A program made the translations under genes and the position numbers. The notes under the pieces were generated by a model that saw only the letters and a program-made list of their open reading frames with translations, searched no databases and was not told where the DNA came from. This document shows positions 50,640 through 59,959 of a stretch of 64,000 nucleotides of DNA, piece by piece. Source of the stretch: Salipaludibacillus aurantiacus (lineage in GTDB: Bacteria > Bacillota > Bacilli > Bacillales > Salisediminibacteriaceae); the NCBI RefSeq assembly GCF_900111295.1, contig NZ_FOGT01000021.1, positions 19,434 through 83,433 of the forward strand, read 5' to 3'. Numbering within the stretch: position 1 is the first letter of the stretch; each line of letters opens with the position of its first letter.

Positions 50640-52172
50640 TTGAAGGTGAGCGATGTTTTTAAATTCAAGAATGAACAAATGAAGGTACTGCATTTAACCT
50701 GGATCGCTTTTTTTGTTTCCTTTTTCACCTGGTTTAATATGGCCCCTTTGGCCACCACTATGATGGAATCAAGCAGCTGGCTAACAAATGAACACCTCGC
50801 TGCTCTGGCTATTATAAATGTAGCCTTGACGATTCCCGCACGAATTGTAATCGGAATGCTTCTAGACCGATTCGGACCAAGAATCGTTTACTCAGGACTC
50901 TTGATCACCATGTCTATTCCCACGTTTATGTTCGCATTTGGTGATTCCTGGACACAATTAATGGTTTCAAGACTTTTGTTAAGCAGTATCGGAGCAAGCT
51001 TTGTGGTCGGAATTCGAATGGTATCTGAATGGTTCCCTCCTAAAGATGTAGGATTCGCTGAAGGTATTTACGGAGGCTGGGGAAATTTCGGTTCTGCCGC
51101 AGGAGCTATGTTGTTGCCGTGGTTAGCTCTTACCATGTTCGGTGGGGATGAGGGGTGGCGTTATGCCGTCGCGTTAACAGGTGTTATATGTATCGTTTAC
51201 GGGATTATTTACTTTATTGCAGTCAGAGATACACCTGAAGGAAAAGCATATATTAAACCTAAAAAGTCAGGAGCTATGGAAGTCAGCTCATGGAAAGATT
51301 TAATACTTCTTATTATTTGGACCGTCCCTCTCGGTGGCGCTTTAGCCGTATTAGCATGGAGACTTGCAGGATTGGGATTTATCTCACACACCGTTCTCCA
51401 TGTCACGTATGTCGTCATCGGTTTAACGATCATCTATCAAATCTACAAAATTCTTCAGGTTAATATCCCCATTCTCAAAAGAGGGGTACCAGAAGATGAT
51501 AAATATGAATTTAAAAATGTGGCAGCTCTCAACAGTACGTACTTTGCAAATTTCGGGGCAGAGCTGGCAATCGTCTCAATGCTGCCAATGTTCTTTCAGT
51601 TAACTTTTTCACTATCGCCCACAACGGCTGGGATCATCGCTGCCTCTTTTGCGATTATTAATCTTGTGGCAAGACCGTTGGGCGGCATATTATCTGACCG
51701 GATGGACAGCCGCAAAAACACTATGCTCATATATATGATCGGCATCACTGCCGGTCTGGGATTGATGGGATTTATCGATTCAAGCTGGCCTCTTATTCTT
51801 GCAATTACAGTTACCATTCTCACATCAGTATTTGTGCAGGGTGCTGAAGGAGCAACCTTTGCTATCATTCCAATGATCAAAAAACGGTTGACAGGACAAG
51901 TGGCTGGTATGGCAGGAGCTTATGGCAATGTAGGATCGACTCTTTATTTAACACTTTACACATTTGTGACGCCTCAAACATTTTTCTTTGTTCTTGCAGG
52001 AGGTGCTTTAATTAGTTTCGTTATGTGTTATCTCTGGCTTGAAGAACCGGAAAATGCCTTTGCAGAAGACTATTATGAATCGTCAGTGGATATGGCAAAT
52101 GCAGTGTCAAACGAACCGGAATTTGAACTAAAACGGGCGGCTTCAGGGAACGATTATCGTTTGAAAGGATAA
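50640..52172 (+). CDS. Nitrate/nitrite transporter, NarK/NasA family
   Basis: 510-residue MFS protein with about 12-14 membrane helices. It carries both nitrate signature motifs: GGWGNFGSAAGAMLLP near 145 and GAYGNVGSTLYLTLYT near 425. It imports nitrate for the reductases downstream. The start is TTG 50640, with AAGGAGAG 9 bases upstream. A hydrophilic tail of about 40 residues ends the protein. Spacing to nirB is 49 bases, so one transcript is likely. Confidence 0.92.
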   Translation: MKVSDVFKFKNEQMKVLHLTWIAFFVSFFTWFNMAPLATTMMESSSWLTNEHLAALAIINVALTIPARIVIGMLLDRFGPRIVYSGLLITMSIPTFMFAFGDSWTQLMVSRLLLSSIGASFVVGIRMVSEWFPPKDVGFAEGIYGGWGNFGSAAGAMLLPWLALTMFGGDEGWRYAVALTGVICIVYGIIYFIAVRDTPEGKAYIKPKKSGAMEVSSWKDLILLIIWTVPLGGALAVLAWRLAGLGFISHTVLHVTYVVIGLTIIYQIYKILQVNIPILKRGVPEDDKYEFKNVAALNSTYFANFGAELAIVSMLPMFFQLTFSLSPTTAGIIAASFAIINLVARPLGGILSDRMDSRKNTMLIYMIGITAGLGLMGFIDSSWPLILAITVTILTSVFVQGAEGATFAIIPMIKKRLTGQVAGMAGAYGNVGSTLYLTLYTFVTPQTFFFVLAGGALISFVMCYLWLEEPENAFAEDYYESSVDMANAVSNEPEFELKRAASGNDYRLKG

Positions 52173-52221
52173 TTCCGACTTTTCTTATGAAATAACTTAC
52201 AAAAATAAAGGAGGACTAATC

Positions 52222-54651
52222 ATGACTAAAAGAAAACTTATTCTAATAGGAAACGGGATGGCAGGTGTCAGGTGTCTTGAAGAAATACTGAAGGAAGCCC
52301 CGGACCGGTTTGAGATCACCGTTTTCGGGAGGGAATGTCATCCTAACTACAATAGACTCATGCTTTCCTCGGTGCTTCAGGGTGACACCACAATTGACGA
52401 CATCGTGCTCAACTCATATGAATGGTATAAAAAAAATAACATCACCCTCTATACTGGCGAAACTGTCACTGGCATTCAAACTGAAAAGAAAACCATTCAA
52501 ACGGACAAAGGTAAATCAATGGCTTATGACGATTTAATCATTGCAACTGGTTCGAATCCTTTCATGCTTCCCCTCCCCGGCGCTGATAAAGAAGGCGTGA
52601 TTGCTTTTAGGGATATTAAAGACTGTGAAACGATGATTCAGTCATCAGAAAAATATAAGAAAGCAGTCGTCATTGGAGGGGGCCTTCTCGGACTGGAAGC
52701 TGCACGGGGCTTATTAAATCTCGGTATGGATGTAGACGTGGTTCATATTATGGATCATCTTATGGAACGACAGCTGGATGTGACTGCCTCTACCATGCTG
52801 AAGGCAGAACTGGAGATTCAAGGGATGAATTTTCTTATGAATCATCAGACGGAGGCTATTTTAGGTTCTGGAAGAGTTAAAAAAGTAACGTTTAGAAACG
52901 GTAAACCTGTTAAAGCCGATCTGGTGGTCATGGCTGTAGGCATCAAGCCAAATGTAGGCATGGCTGCTGACTCCGGTATTGAAACGAACCGGGGCATCGT
53001 AGTGAATGATTATATGGAAACCAGTGCACCTGATGTGTATACAGTGGGAGAATGTGCTGAGCATAGAGAAATGGTTTATGGACTTGTAGCGCCCCTTTAC
53101 GAACAAGGTAAGGCTCTTGCTAAAAGAATCTGTGAAAAAGACGCCGGCAAAGGCTATGAAGGTTCCATTCTATCTACAAAACTGAAGGTAAGCGGCGTCG
53201 ACGTCTTCTCTGCAGGAGAATTTGTGGACGATCCCACTGTCCGTGCTGTTCGCATTCAGGATGACTTTGAAAAGATTTACAAGAAAATTGTCATTCGGGA
53301 CAACAAAATTGTCGGGGCGGTCTTATTTGGAGACACCTCTGAAAGCCGAAACCTGTTAAATATGATTAATAACGAGACAGATGTGTCAGATATGAGTCAG
53401 GTTAATATCCTCCAAACCAATGACGGTAACTCTGCCAGCACAGTCGCTGATATGAGTGACAGTGAAACCATTTGCGGATGTAACGGTGTATCCAAAGGCG
53501 ATATTGTTTCAGCTATACAAAACGATAAGCTTACGTCAGTGGCACAAGTAAGAGACTGTACGAATGCCTCCAGGTCATGCGGGACCTGTAAAGGTTTAGT
53601 TGGAGAGCTTCTTGAGCATACACTCGGGGATGACTACGATTCAGCCTGCGAAAAAGAATCTGTATGCTCTTGCACAACGTTGACCCATGAAGAAGTGGTA
53701 TCTGAAATACGGACTAAAGGTCTCTCCCATACTCGGGAAGTCATGAATGTTCTTGGATGGCAGGAAGAAGAAGGATGTTCTAAATGCCGTCCAGCCATAA
53801 ACTACTATCTCGGCATGGTCCACCCTGCTGATTATGAAGACGAAAAAGAATCACGTTTCGTTAACGAACGGATGCATGCCAATATTCAAAAAGACGGGAC
53901 GTATTCCGTTGTTCCGCGAATGTATGGCGGTGTCACCAATGCGAAAGATTTGCGAAAAATTGCTGATGTCGCTGATAAATATGAGGTTCCTCTCCTCAAA
54001 TTAACAGGCGGGCAACGGATTGATCTTCTCGGTATAAAGAAAGAAGACGTTCCAAACGTTTGGAAAGATCTTGATATGCCGTCAGGCTATGCATACGGAA
54101 AAGCTGTTCGAACAGTCAAAACGTGTGTAGGAGAAGATTTTTGCCGATTTGGCACGCAAGATTCCATTGGTCTTGGAATTGCCATTGAGAAAAATTTTGA
54201 AAAACTTAACACCCCTCACAAAGTCAAAATGGGCGTCTCTGCCTGTCCAAGAAACTGTGCAGAATCAAGTATTAAAGATGTTGGCGTCATCGGAGTTGAA
54301 GGAGCTTGGGAAATCTATGTCGGCGGTAATGGCGGGTCCTCACTTAGAGCAGCTGAGCTTCTCTGCTCTGTGTCATCAGACGAGGAAGTACTGGAAACAA
54401 TTGCAGCCTATTTGCAGTATTACCGTGAAACAGCACGATACCTTGAAAGAACCTCTCATTGGCTTGAGAGAGTAGGGCTGGAACACGTGAAGGCCATTGT
54501 CCTTGAAGACACACAAGCAAGAATTGAGCTTATTGAAAGAATGAATACTGCCCTGGCAAACTTAAAAGAACCTTGGCAAGAAATTATTAGCGACTATAAA
54601 AAGAAACATGACCTTTTTGAAGAAAAAGCTATTACAGTGAGTGACAACTAA
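52222..54651 (+). CDS. nasD: Assimilatory nitrite reductase [NAD(P)H], large subunit
   Basis: Reduces nitrite to ammonia. 809 residues in order: FAD/NAD(P)H oxidoreductase (1-400, IGNGMAGVRCLEEIL and VIGGGLLGLEAARGLLNLG), two BFD-type [2Fe-2S] segments (ETICGCNGVSKGDI...CGTCKG about 418-465, and CSCTTLTHEEVV...CSKCRP about 483-530), then the sulfite/nitrite reductase domain with siroheme/4Fe-4S ligands in CVGEDFCRFG and ACPRNCAES. AAGGAGGACTAATC precedes the ATG. Siroheme enzymes are encoded downstream. NirB is an equivalent name. Confidence 0.96.
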   Translation: MTKRKLILIGNGMAGVRCLEEILKEAPDRFEITVFGRECHPNYNRLMLSSVLQGDTTIDDIVLNSYEWYKKNNITLYTGETVTGIQTEKKTIQTDKGKSMAYDDLIIATGSNPFMLPLPGADKEGVIAFRDIKDCETMIQSSEKYKKAVVIGGGLLGLEAARGLLNLGMDVDVVHIMDHLMERQLDVTASTMLKAELEIQGMNFLMNHQTEAILGSGRVKKVTFRNGKPVKADLVVMAVGIKPNVGMAADSGIETNRGIVVNDYMETSAPDVYTVGECAEHREMVYGLVAPLYEQGKALAKRICEKDAGKGYEGSILSTKLKVSGVDVFSAGEFVDDPTVRAVRIQDDFEKIYKKIVIRDNKIVGAVLFGDTSESRNLLNMINNETDVSDMSQVNILQTNDGNSASTVADMSDSETICGCNGVSKGDIVSAIQNDKLTSVAQVRDCTNASRSCGTCKGLVGELLEHTLGDDYDSACEKESVCSCTTLTHEEVVSEIRTKGLSHTREVMNVLGWQEEEGCSKCRPAINYYLGMVHPADYEDEKESRFVNERMHANIQKDGTYSVVPRMYGGVTNAKDLRKIADVADKYEVPLLKLTGGQRIDLLGIKKEDVPNVWKDLDMPSGYAYGKAVRTVKTCVGEDFCRFGTQDSIGLGIAIEKNFEKLNTPHKVKMGVSACPRNCAESSIKDVGVIGVEGAWEIYVGGNGGSSLRAAELLCSVSSDEEVLETIAAYLQYYRETARYLERTSHWLERVGLEHVKAIVLEDTQARIELIERMNTALANLKEPWQEIISDYKKKHDLFEEKAITVSDN

Positions 54652-54666
54652 ACAGGAGGCGAAACG

Positions 54667-54993
54667 ATGATGAAACAAACACTCTCTAAACAGCACGTTA
54701 AAATATGTCCGCTGAATGAGTTACCTCTTCAGGTAGGGAAAAAAATAGTTATTAGCGAACATGAAATTGCTTTGTTCAGATTAGCAAATGACACCGTTAA
54801 AGCTGTAGAAAATAAATGTCCCCACAAACAGGGGCCTCTTTCAGAAGGGATGGTCAGCGGAGACTATGTTTTTTGTCCCTTACACGACCGGAAAATTGAT
54901 TTAGACAGCGGAGAGGTTCAAAAACCGGATGATGGCTGTGTAAAAACCTACCATACTGAAGTGGTTGACAATGTCGTCTACATCACATTGTAA
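54667..54993 (+). CDS. nasE: Assimilatory nitrite reductase, small (Rieske) subunit
   Basis: 108-residue Rieske-fold partner of the large subunit. The ligand boxes are modified: CPHKQGPLSEG and CPLHDRKIDL supply the Cys-X-His and Cys-X2-His pairs. ACAGGAGGCG precedes tandem ATGs (54667/54670). It starts 15 bases after the large-subunit gene. Confidence 0.93.
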   Translation: MMKQTLSKQHVKICPLNELPLQVGKKIVISEHEIALFRLANDTVKAVENKCPHKQGPLSEGMVSGDYVFCPLHDRKIDLDSGEVQKPDDGCVKTYHTEVVDNVVYITL

Positions 54994-55061
54994 ACGAGCC
55001 GTCCGATAACCACTTCACTCTGATTATCTGCAGATTATGTATTCAAAGGTGGTGACGACAA

Positions 55062-57248
55062 ATGGATGAATTTCTGAAACATTTCCGTACTAAACAGCTC
55101 AAAGAAGGCACTGAGAAAGTCATGCCTTCTCAATGCCCCTATTGCAGTGTTCAGTGTACGATGGATTTAATAGAAGATACAGTGTTTACAAATAAACGAT
55201 TTAAAGCAAAGCCGGATAAAGGTAACCCTACTTCCGGCGGCCGAATGTGCATTAAAGGAGCCAATGCTCATCAGCATGTGTATAACGATGAACGCATTAC
55301 TCATCCTCTTCTGAAAATAGATGGAGAATTCGTCCCTGTTCCGTGGGAACTGGCGTGTGAATATATCGCTAAACAGTTTCAGTCTATTCAGCACTTTTAT
55401 GGCAAAGATTCGATCGGTGTTTACGGCGGTGGTTCCCTCACAAATGAAGTAACGTATTTATTAGGTAAGTTCGCAAGAGTTGCATTGAAAACAAAACACA
55501 TCGACTATAATGGACGGTTCTGTATGAGTGCCGCTGCTGCTGCTTCAAATGCCGCCTTTGGAATTGACCGGGGATTGTCAAACAGTCTGCAGGAAATCCC
55601 TGATGCGGATTGCATCATTCTGGCCGGTACAAATATTGCCGATTGTCAGCCGACAATTGTTCCTTATTTCCGCCAGGCCAAAAAGAACGGTGCCTTTATT
55701 ATCGTTAGTGATCCAAGAGAGACAGCTACAACCAAGCTTGCCGATTTGCATTTAAAACCAAAACCTGGTACTGATGCAATGTTGGCACACGGATTACTCA
55801 AAATTTTGATAGATGAAGGTTTCACAGACAGTGAGTTTATAGCTTCACGAACTAACGGTTATACACAATTAGCCGAGGACCTCACGTCTATAAGCCTACA
55901 ACGTGTATCGGATGTCACAGAGGTATCGATTGAAGACTTAAAAACCGCTGCCAGAAAATATGGCGACGCTCCAAATGGATTTGTCTTAACAGCAAGAGGC
56001 GTGGAACAGCACGCTAATGGCTCTTATGCCGTGGGCCAATTTATTAATCTCGTTCTTGCTACAGGAAAAATAGGCAGATACGGAAACGGCTTTGGCTCCA
56101 TTACAGGCCAAGGAAACGGTCAAGGCGGCAGAGAGCACGGTCAAAAAGCCGATCAGCTTCCCGGTTACCGCTCAATTGAAGAGTATAAAGACAGAAAAAT
56201 CATATCTGATCTATGGGGAATCGACGAGTGCGATTTGCCTGGTAAAGGTGTCTCAGCCTACGAAATGATAGAAAAGATGGCCCAAGGTGAGATTAAAGGC
56301 TTGTTTGTTATGGGGTCTAACCCGGCAGTATCCAATCCTAATGGCGTTTACACGGAACATGCCCTCAGGCAGCTGGATTATTTAGTGGTAGCTGATATGT
56401 TTCTTTCCGAAACAGCTCGAATGGCAGATTTGGTGCTTCCAGTTTCCTCCTATTTAGAAAATGAAGGCACAATGACAAATATGGAAGGACGCGTCACGCT
56501 AAGAAAAGCCGCAAAACCAGTACCAAAGACTATTAAACATGATTGGGAGATTTTATGTGACCTTGCCAAGTATCTCGGAGCTGGCAATGCATTCAGCTTC
56601 TCTTCTGCGCAAGCTATTTTTGAAGAATTAAGAGTTGCTTCAAAAGGTGCAAAGGCTGACTATTACGGCATTTCTTATGACCGTTTATCACATGAAACGG
56701 TTTGCTGGCCCTGCCCTGACGAACAGCATCCAGGTACACAAAGATTATTTGACTCTGAATTCGCTCATGCAGATGGAAGAGCAGTCTTCTCTCCTCTGGA
56801 GTTGGAAAAAGCATTGAGTGAGGCTATGACAAACGAAGAGTATCCGCTATTACTCACAACAGGCAGACTTATGTCTCATTATTTAACAGGCGTCCAGACT
56901 CGGAGAAGTCCTGATTTGTTAAAGCGCGACAAAGAACCATTACTCCATATCCATCCGGATACAGCGGCGTGTTACAGAATTGAAGATAATGAACTGGTAG
57001 AGCTTAAATCGTCGAAAGGAACAGTCATTATTAGGGCGAGTTTTACAACTGCTATCAGGAAAGATACACTTTTTGCTCCATTTCATTGGGGAGATTCCCA
57101 GTCAGTTAACCGGGTTACACAGCCACGGCTTGATCCCGTCTGTAAGATGCCGGAGTTTAAACGAACGGCAGTTGCTGTAGTACCATTAGTAGAAAAATCT
57201 TCAACCGTACAAACTCCGGGAGAGACAACCTATGAAGCAGTGGATTAA
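55062..57248 (+). CDS. nasC: Assimilatory nitrate reductase, catalytic (molybdopterin) subunit
   Basis: Reduces nitrate to nitrite in the cytosol. 728 residues with an N-terminal [4Fe-4S] motif CPYCSVQCTMDL ... GRMCIKG (about 24-67), the molybdopterin oxidoreductase domain (GTNIADCQPTIVPYF, GKIGRYGNGFGSITGQGNGQGG) and the C-terminal dinucleotide-binding domain (about 590-700, TTGRLMSHYLTG). There is no signal peptide. AAAGGTGGTGACG precedes the ATG. No nasB-type flavoprotein electron-transfer gene is in the series, so another donor must be used. Confidence 0.94.
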   Translation: MDEFLKHFRTKQLKEGTEKVMPSQCPYCSVQCTMDLIEDTVFTNKRFKAKPDKGNPTSGGRMCIKGANAHQHVYNDERITHPLLKIDGEFVPVPWELACEYIAKQFQSIQHFYGKDSIGVYGGGSLTNEVTYLLGKFARVALKTKHIDYNGRFCMSAAAAASNAAFGIDRGLSNSLQEIPDADCIILAGTNIADCQPTIVPYFRQAKKNGAFIIVSDPRETATTKLADLHLKPKPGTDAMLAHGLLKILIDEGFTDSEFIASRTNGYTQLAEDLTSISLQRVSDVTEVSIEDLKTAARKYGDAPNGFVLTARGVEQHANGSYAVGQFINLVLATGKIGRYGNGFGSITGQGNGQGGREHGQKADQLPGYRSIEEYKDRKIISDLWGIDECDLPGKGVSAYEMIEKMAQGEIKGLFVMGSNPAVSNPNGVYTEHALRQLDYLVVADMFLSETARMADLVLPVSSYLENEGTMTNMEGRVTLRKAAKPVPKTIKHDWEILCDLAKYLGAGNAFSFSSAQAIFEELRVASKGAKADYYGISYDRLSHETVCWPCPDEQHPGTQRLFDSEFAHADGRAVFSPLELEKALSEAMTNEEYPLLLTTGRLMSHYLTGVQTRRSPDLLKRDKEPLLHIHPDTAACYRIEDNELVELKSSKGTVIIRASFTTAIRKDTLFAPFHWGDSQSVNRVTQPRLDPVCKMPEFKRTAVAVVPLVEKSSTVQTPGETTYEAVD

Positions 57249-57306
57249 AGAAGCAGCGATTGTTTCAGTATAACTCATTTTAATCCAATAGAAGGAGTGG
57301 TCTACA

Positions 57307-58095
57307 ATGACTCATAACGGTAAAGTAATATTTGTTGGCGCTGGTCCTGGAGACCCGGAATTAATGACCATTAAGGGAGCCAATGCTCTAAAACAAGCGG
57401 ACGTGATTGTTTACGACAGACTGGTAAATAAAGATCTTCTTGACTATGCCAAACCGCTCGTTGAACTGATCTATTGCGGGAAATTGCCTGACCGTCATAT
57501 CATTCCTCAAGATCAGATTAACGACATTCTCGTTAAGCATGCGCTTAAAGGCAAAACAGTGGTGCGTTTAAAAGGAGGCGACCCTGCGATTTTTGGGAGA
57601 GTTGGGGAAGAAGCTTCCCGCTGTGCAGAAAAAAACATTTCATTTGAAATGATACCGGGTATTACCTCTGGCATGGCAGCGCCTTTATTTGCGGGTATTC
57701 CGTTGACTCATCGCGACTTCAGTTCATCTTGTGCCTTCATTACCGGTCATAGACGCACAGACGCAGACCGTCCCGATATAGAGTGGGAAAAGCTTGCAAC
57801 ATCCGTTGACACGCTGGTTTTTTATATGGGAGTTGGAAACATCCGCATGATCCAAGAGGAGCTTATGAAACACGGACGATCTCCTGACACCCCTGTGGCA
57901 CTCGTCCGCTGGGGGACTACCAGTAAGCAGGAAACATTAACTGGTACTCTCACAACCATTGCCGAAGATGTAGAGCGGGCTGAATTCAAGTCCCCTGCTG
58001 TCATTGTCGTAGGAGAGGTGGTAAAGTTAAGAGAAAAACTGGCCTGGTTTGAGGAGAAAGAACACGAAAATTTCCCCTTAGCTCAGGTTAAATAA
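57307..58095 (+). CDS. nasF: Uroporphyrinogen-III C-methyltransferase
   Basis: SAM-dependent methylation of uroporphyrinogen III to precorrin-2, the first committed step to siroheme. 262 residues with the SUMT signature FVGAGPGDPELMTIKG at 10-25, YDRLV, VRLKGGDPAIFGR and MIPGITSGMAAP. AGAAGGAGTGG precedes the ATG. Also called cobA or sumT; the nasF name follows its place in the nitrate operon of B. subtilis. Confidence 0.94.
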   Translation: MTHNGKVIFVGAGPGDPELMTIKGANALKQADVIVYDRLVNKDLLDYAKPLVELIYCGKLPDRHIIPQDQINDILVKHALKGKTVVRLKGGDPAIFGRVGEEASRCAEKNISFEMIPGITSGMAAPLFAGIPLTHRDFSSSCAFITGHRRTDADRPDIEWEKLATSVDTLVFYMGVGNIRMIQEELMKHGRSPDTPVALVRWGTTSKQETLTGTLTTIAEDVERAEFKSPAVIVVGEVVKLREKLAWFEEKEHENFPLAQVK

Positions 58096-58109
58096 GAAGG
58101 TGATACAAG

Positions 58110-58868
58110 ATGACTGACACATTAAAAAAAGGCATACTTGTCATTGCTCACGGTTCCCGCAATCAAAAATGGGTGGAACTTATCGAAAGCAGTGTCACTA
58201 AATTGAAGACTCATGCTCCTGTTGCCATTGGTTACCTGGAACTTGTAGAAGGCAAAGGCATTGCTGAAGGGGTAAAAAGCCTTGAAGATGACGGGGTTGA
58301 TGAGATTTATGTTATTCCATATTTTGTTTGCTCCGGCAGTACCCACCTGGAGGAGATACAATATGCTCTTGGCGTACTGGACAATACGGAATTGGATACC
58401 CATCTTGAACGAATTGAGTCAAATGCCCGGATCCTCTGGGGTGAACCGATGGATGATAATCCACACATTTTAGATCTGTTAAAGGATCGAATTTCTTCTC
58501 TATCCAATCATCCATCTCAGGAAACATTATTGCTCGTCGCTCATGGCAGTAACCGACCCTCCTTTCAGCCCATATGGGAAAAAACATTAATGAGTATGTG
58601 TACTCAGTTACAAAAATACTTTGGGTTTCCTTCAGCTTCATTTGCTACTATTCTTCCAGACACTATTGAAGACTCAGCAAGTAAATTAACAGAAAAGCAT
58701 GCGGAACAAATCATAGCTGTGCCGGTATTTTTAAGTGAAGGTTATTACACGTCCAAAAAAATCCCTGAAAAATTTAACGGGTTCCCCCACGTCTATAGCG
58801 GCGAAACATACCTCCCCCACCACCTTGTGAATGACTGGCTTCAAGAGCAGGTGAACCGGTATGTCTGA
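58110..58868 (+). CDS. sirB: Sirohydrochlorin ferrochelatase (CbiX/SirB family)
   Basis: Inserts iron into sirohydrochlorin as the last step of siroheme synthesis. 252 residues in two CbiX-like halves: IAHGSRNQKWVELI (catalytic-type His near 14) and LLVAHGSNRPSFQPIW (about 140). GAAGGTGATAC precedes the ATG. It overlaps the next gene by 8 bases. Iron versus cobalt specificity is inferred from the nitrite reductase context. Confidence 0.9.
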   Translation: MTDTLKKGILVIAHGSRNQKWVELIESSVTKLKTHAPVAIGYLELVEGKGIAEGVKSLEDDGVDEIYVIPYFVCSGSTHLEEIQYALGVLDNTELDTHLERIESNARILWGEPMDDNPHILDLLKDRISSLSNHPSQETLLLVAHGSNRPSFQPIWEKTLMSMCTQLQKYFGFPSASFATILPDTIEDSASKLTEKHAEQIIAVPVFLSEGYYTSKKIPEKFNGFPHVYSGETYLPHHLVNDWLQEQVNRYV

Positions 58869-59499
58869 TTTTATACCAGGTATGATTCGTTTCGATGGAC
58901 AGCCGTGTCTGGTGGTCGGCGGCGGTAAAGTGGCTGCGAGGAAAATAAGGAAATTAGTGGCGTGCAAAGCTGAAATAACGGTCATAAGTCCTGAGTTACA
59001 CCCTGATACAGCCGAGTTACAACATAATTTCCACTTTCTAAAACGCGCTTTTAAACAAGGAGATACAAAGGGAGCTTTTTTCGTAGTCGCGGCTTCCGAC
59101 AACAGCCAAATCAATTTGGACATATACAATGAAGCAAAACACCATGTTCCTTTATATAATATTGCTGATAATCAAAAGCACAGTAACTTTTTCTTTCCTG
59201 CAGTTATGGAGCGCGGCCCCCTTAAAATAAGTGTATCTACCTCCGGAGCCAGCCCTATAGTGTCAAAAAAAATAATTGTCCAGCTTCAGCAATTATTTAG
59301 TGCGGACTATGAGCCTTTTCTGGAAACCATCGGCGGCTTGCGCCAGCAAATTCTCGAAGCTAATGTGCCAGCAGAAATTAAAAAAGTGTTATTAAACACA
59401 TTAGCTGACGATAAGCTCTTAAATGCTTATAAGAAAAAAGACGAAAAAATGATTGAGTCGATTATTTCTGAAGTAGAAGAACAAGTAACACTAAAATGA
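58861..59499 (+). CDS. sirC: Precorrin-2 dehydrogenase (SirC/Met8-like)
   Basis: NAD-dependent oxidation of precorrin-2 to sirohydrochlorin. 212 residues with an N-terminal Rossmann motif VVGGGKVAARKI at 18-29, VVAASDNSQIN, NIADNQKHSNFFFPA and STSGASPIVSKKI. The C-terminal helical part is longer than in the shortest family members. It is translationally coupled to sirB (start within its last codons). Together with nasF and sirB it completes a siroheme pathway from uroporphyrinogen III. Confidence 0.93.
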   Translation: MSDFIPGMIRFDGQPCLVVGGGKVAARKIRKLVACKAEITVISPELHPDTAELQHNFHFLKRAFKQGDTKGAFFVVAASDNSQINLDIYNEAKHHVPLYNIADNQKHSNFFFPAVMERGPLKISVSTSGASPIVSKKIIVQLQQLFSADYEPFLETIGGLRQQILEANVPAEIKKVLLNTLADDKLLNAYKKKDEKMIESIISEVEEQVTLK

Positions 59500-59631
59500 C
59501 CTGGATGTTTCCCTGTTTTTAAAAGCTACAGATGGCGGTGAGAATTAAAGCGAGGTTATTAAATTAAGCATTGGTAGTGTTGGTTTTTATTATTCAATGT
59601 TACTTATTTTCTTTTATTGAGTAATAGAAAA

Positions 59632-59655
59632 GTGCAGCGGATAAATCCACTGCAC
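59632..59655 (-). terminator. Terminator after tatA
   Basis: GTGCAG-CGGAT-AAA-TCCA-CTGCAC (59632-59655) with TTTTC following on the minus strand. It lies between convergent sirC and tatA. Confidence 0.65.
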
Positions 59656-59690
59656 CCAAAACAGCCCTCAGTATATTCAGCCATTATTAA

Positions 59691-59921
59691 TCAACCTGCT
59701 GTATTATTTGACTGCTCTTCTGCCGCTTCTGAAACGGAGTGATCTTCCTTACTATCTATTTTGTCATTGTCTCCGTTTACCACCTCATTGGCAGCTTTCT
59801 TGAATTCTTTTAATGTACTTCCAAAAGCCCTGCCGACTTCAGGCAATTTCGAAGGGCCAAAAATAATTAAAGCAATAACCAAGATGAGCATAAGACCTGG
59901 TATACCTATGTTTTGGAGCAT
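59691..59921 (-). CDS. tatA: Twin-arginine translocase subunit TatA
   Basis: 76 residues: N-terminal membrane helix (5-20, [16 protein letters not shown]), the hinge [14 protein letters not shown], an amphipathic helix ([11 protein letters not shown]) and an acidic tail. It forms the translocation pore with TatC, which is not encoded here. It starts 38 bases downstream of a Tat-dependent phosphatase gene and is probably dedicated to it, as tatAd is to phoD in B. subtilis. GAGGAGGGGG precedes the ATG. Confidence 0.94.
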   Translation of the reverse strand: MLQNIGIPGLMLILVIALIIFGPSKLPEVGRAFGSTLKEFKKAANEVVNGDNDKIDSKEDHSVSEAAEEQSNNTAG

Positions 59922-59959
59922 ATCATCCCCCCCTCCTCTCAGAACACTTAGTTAATTCC

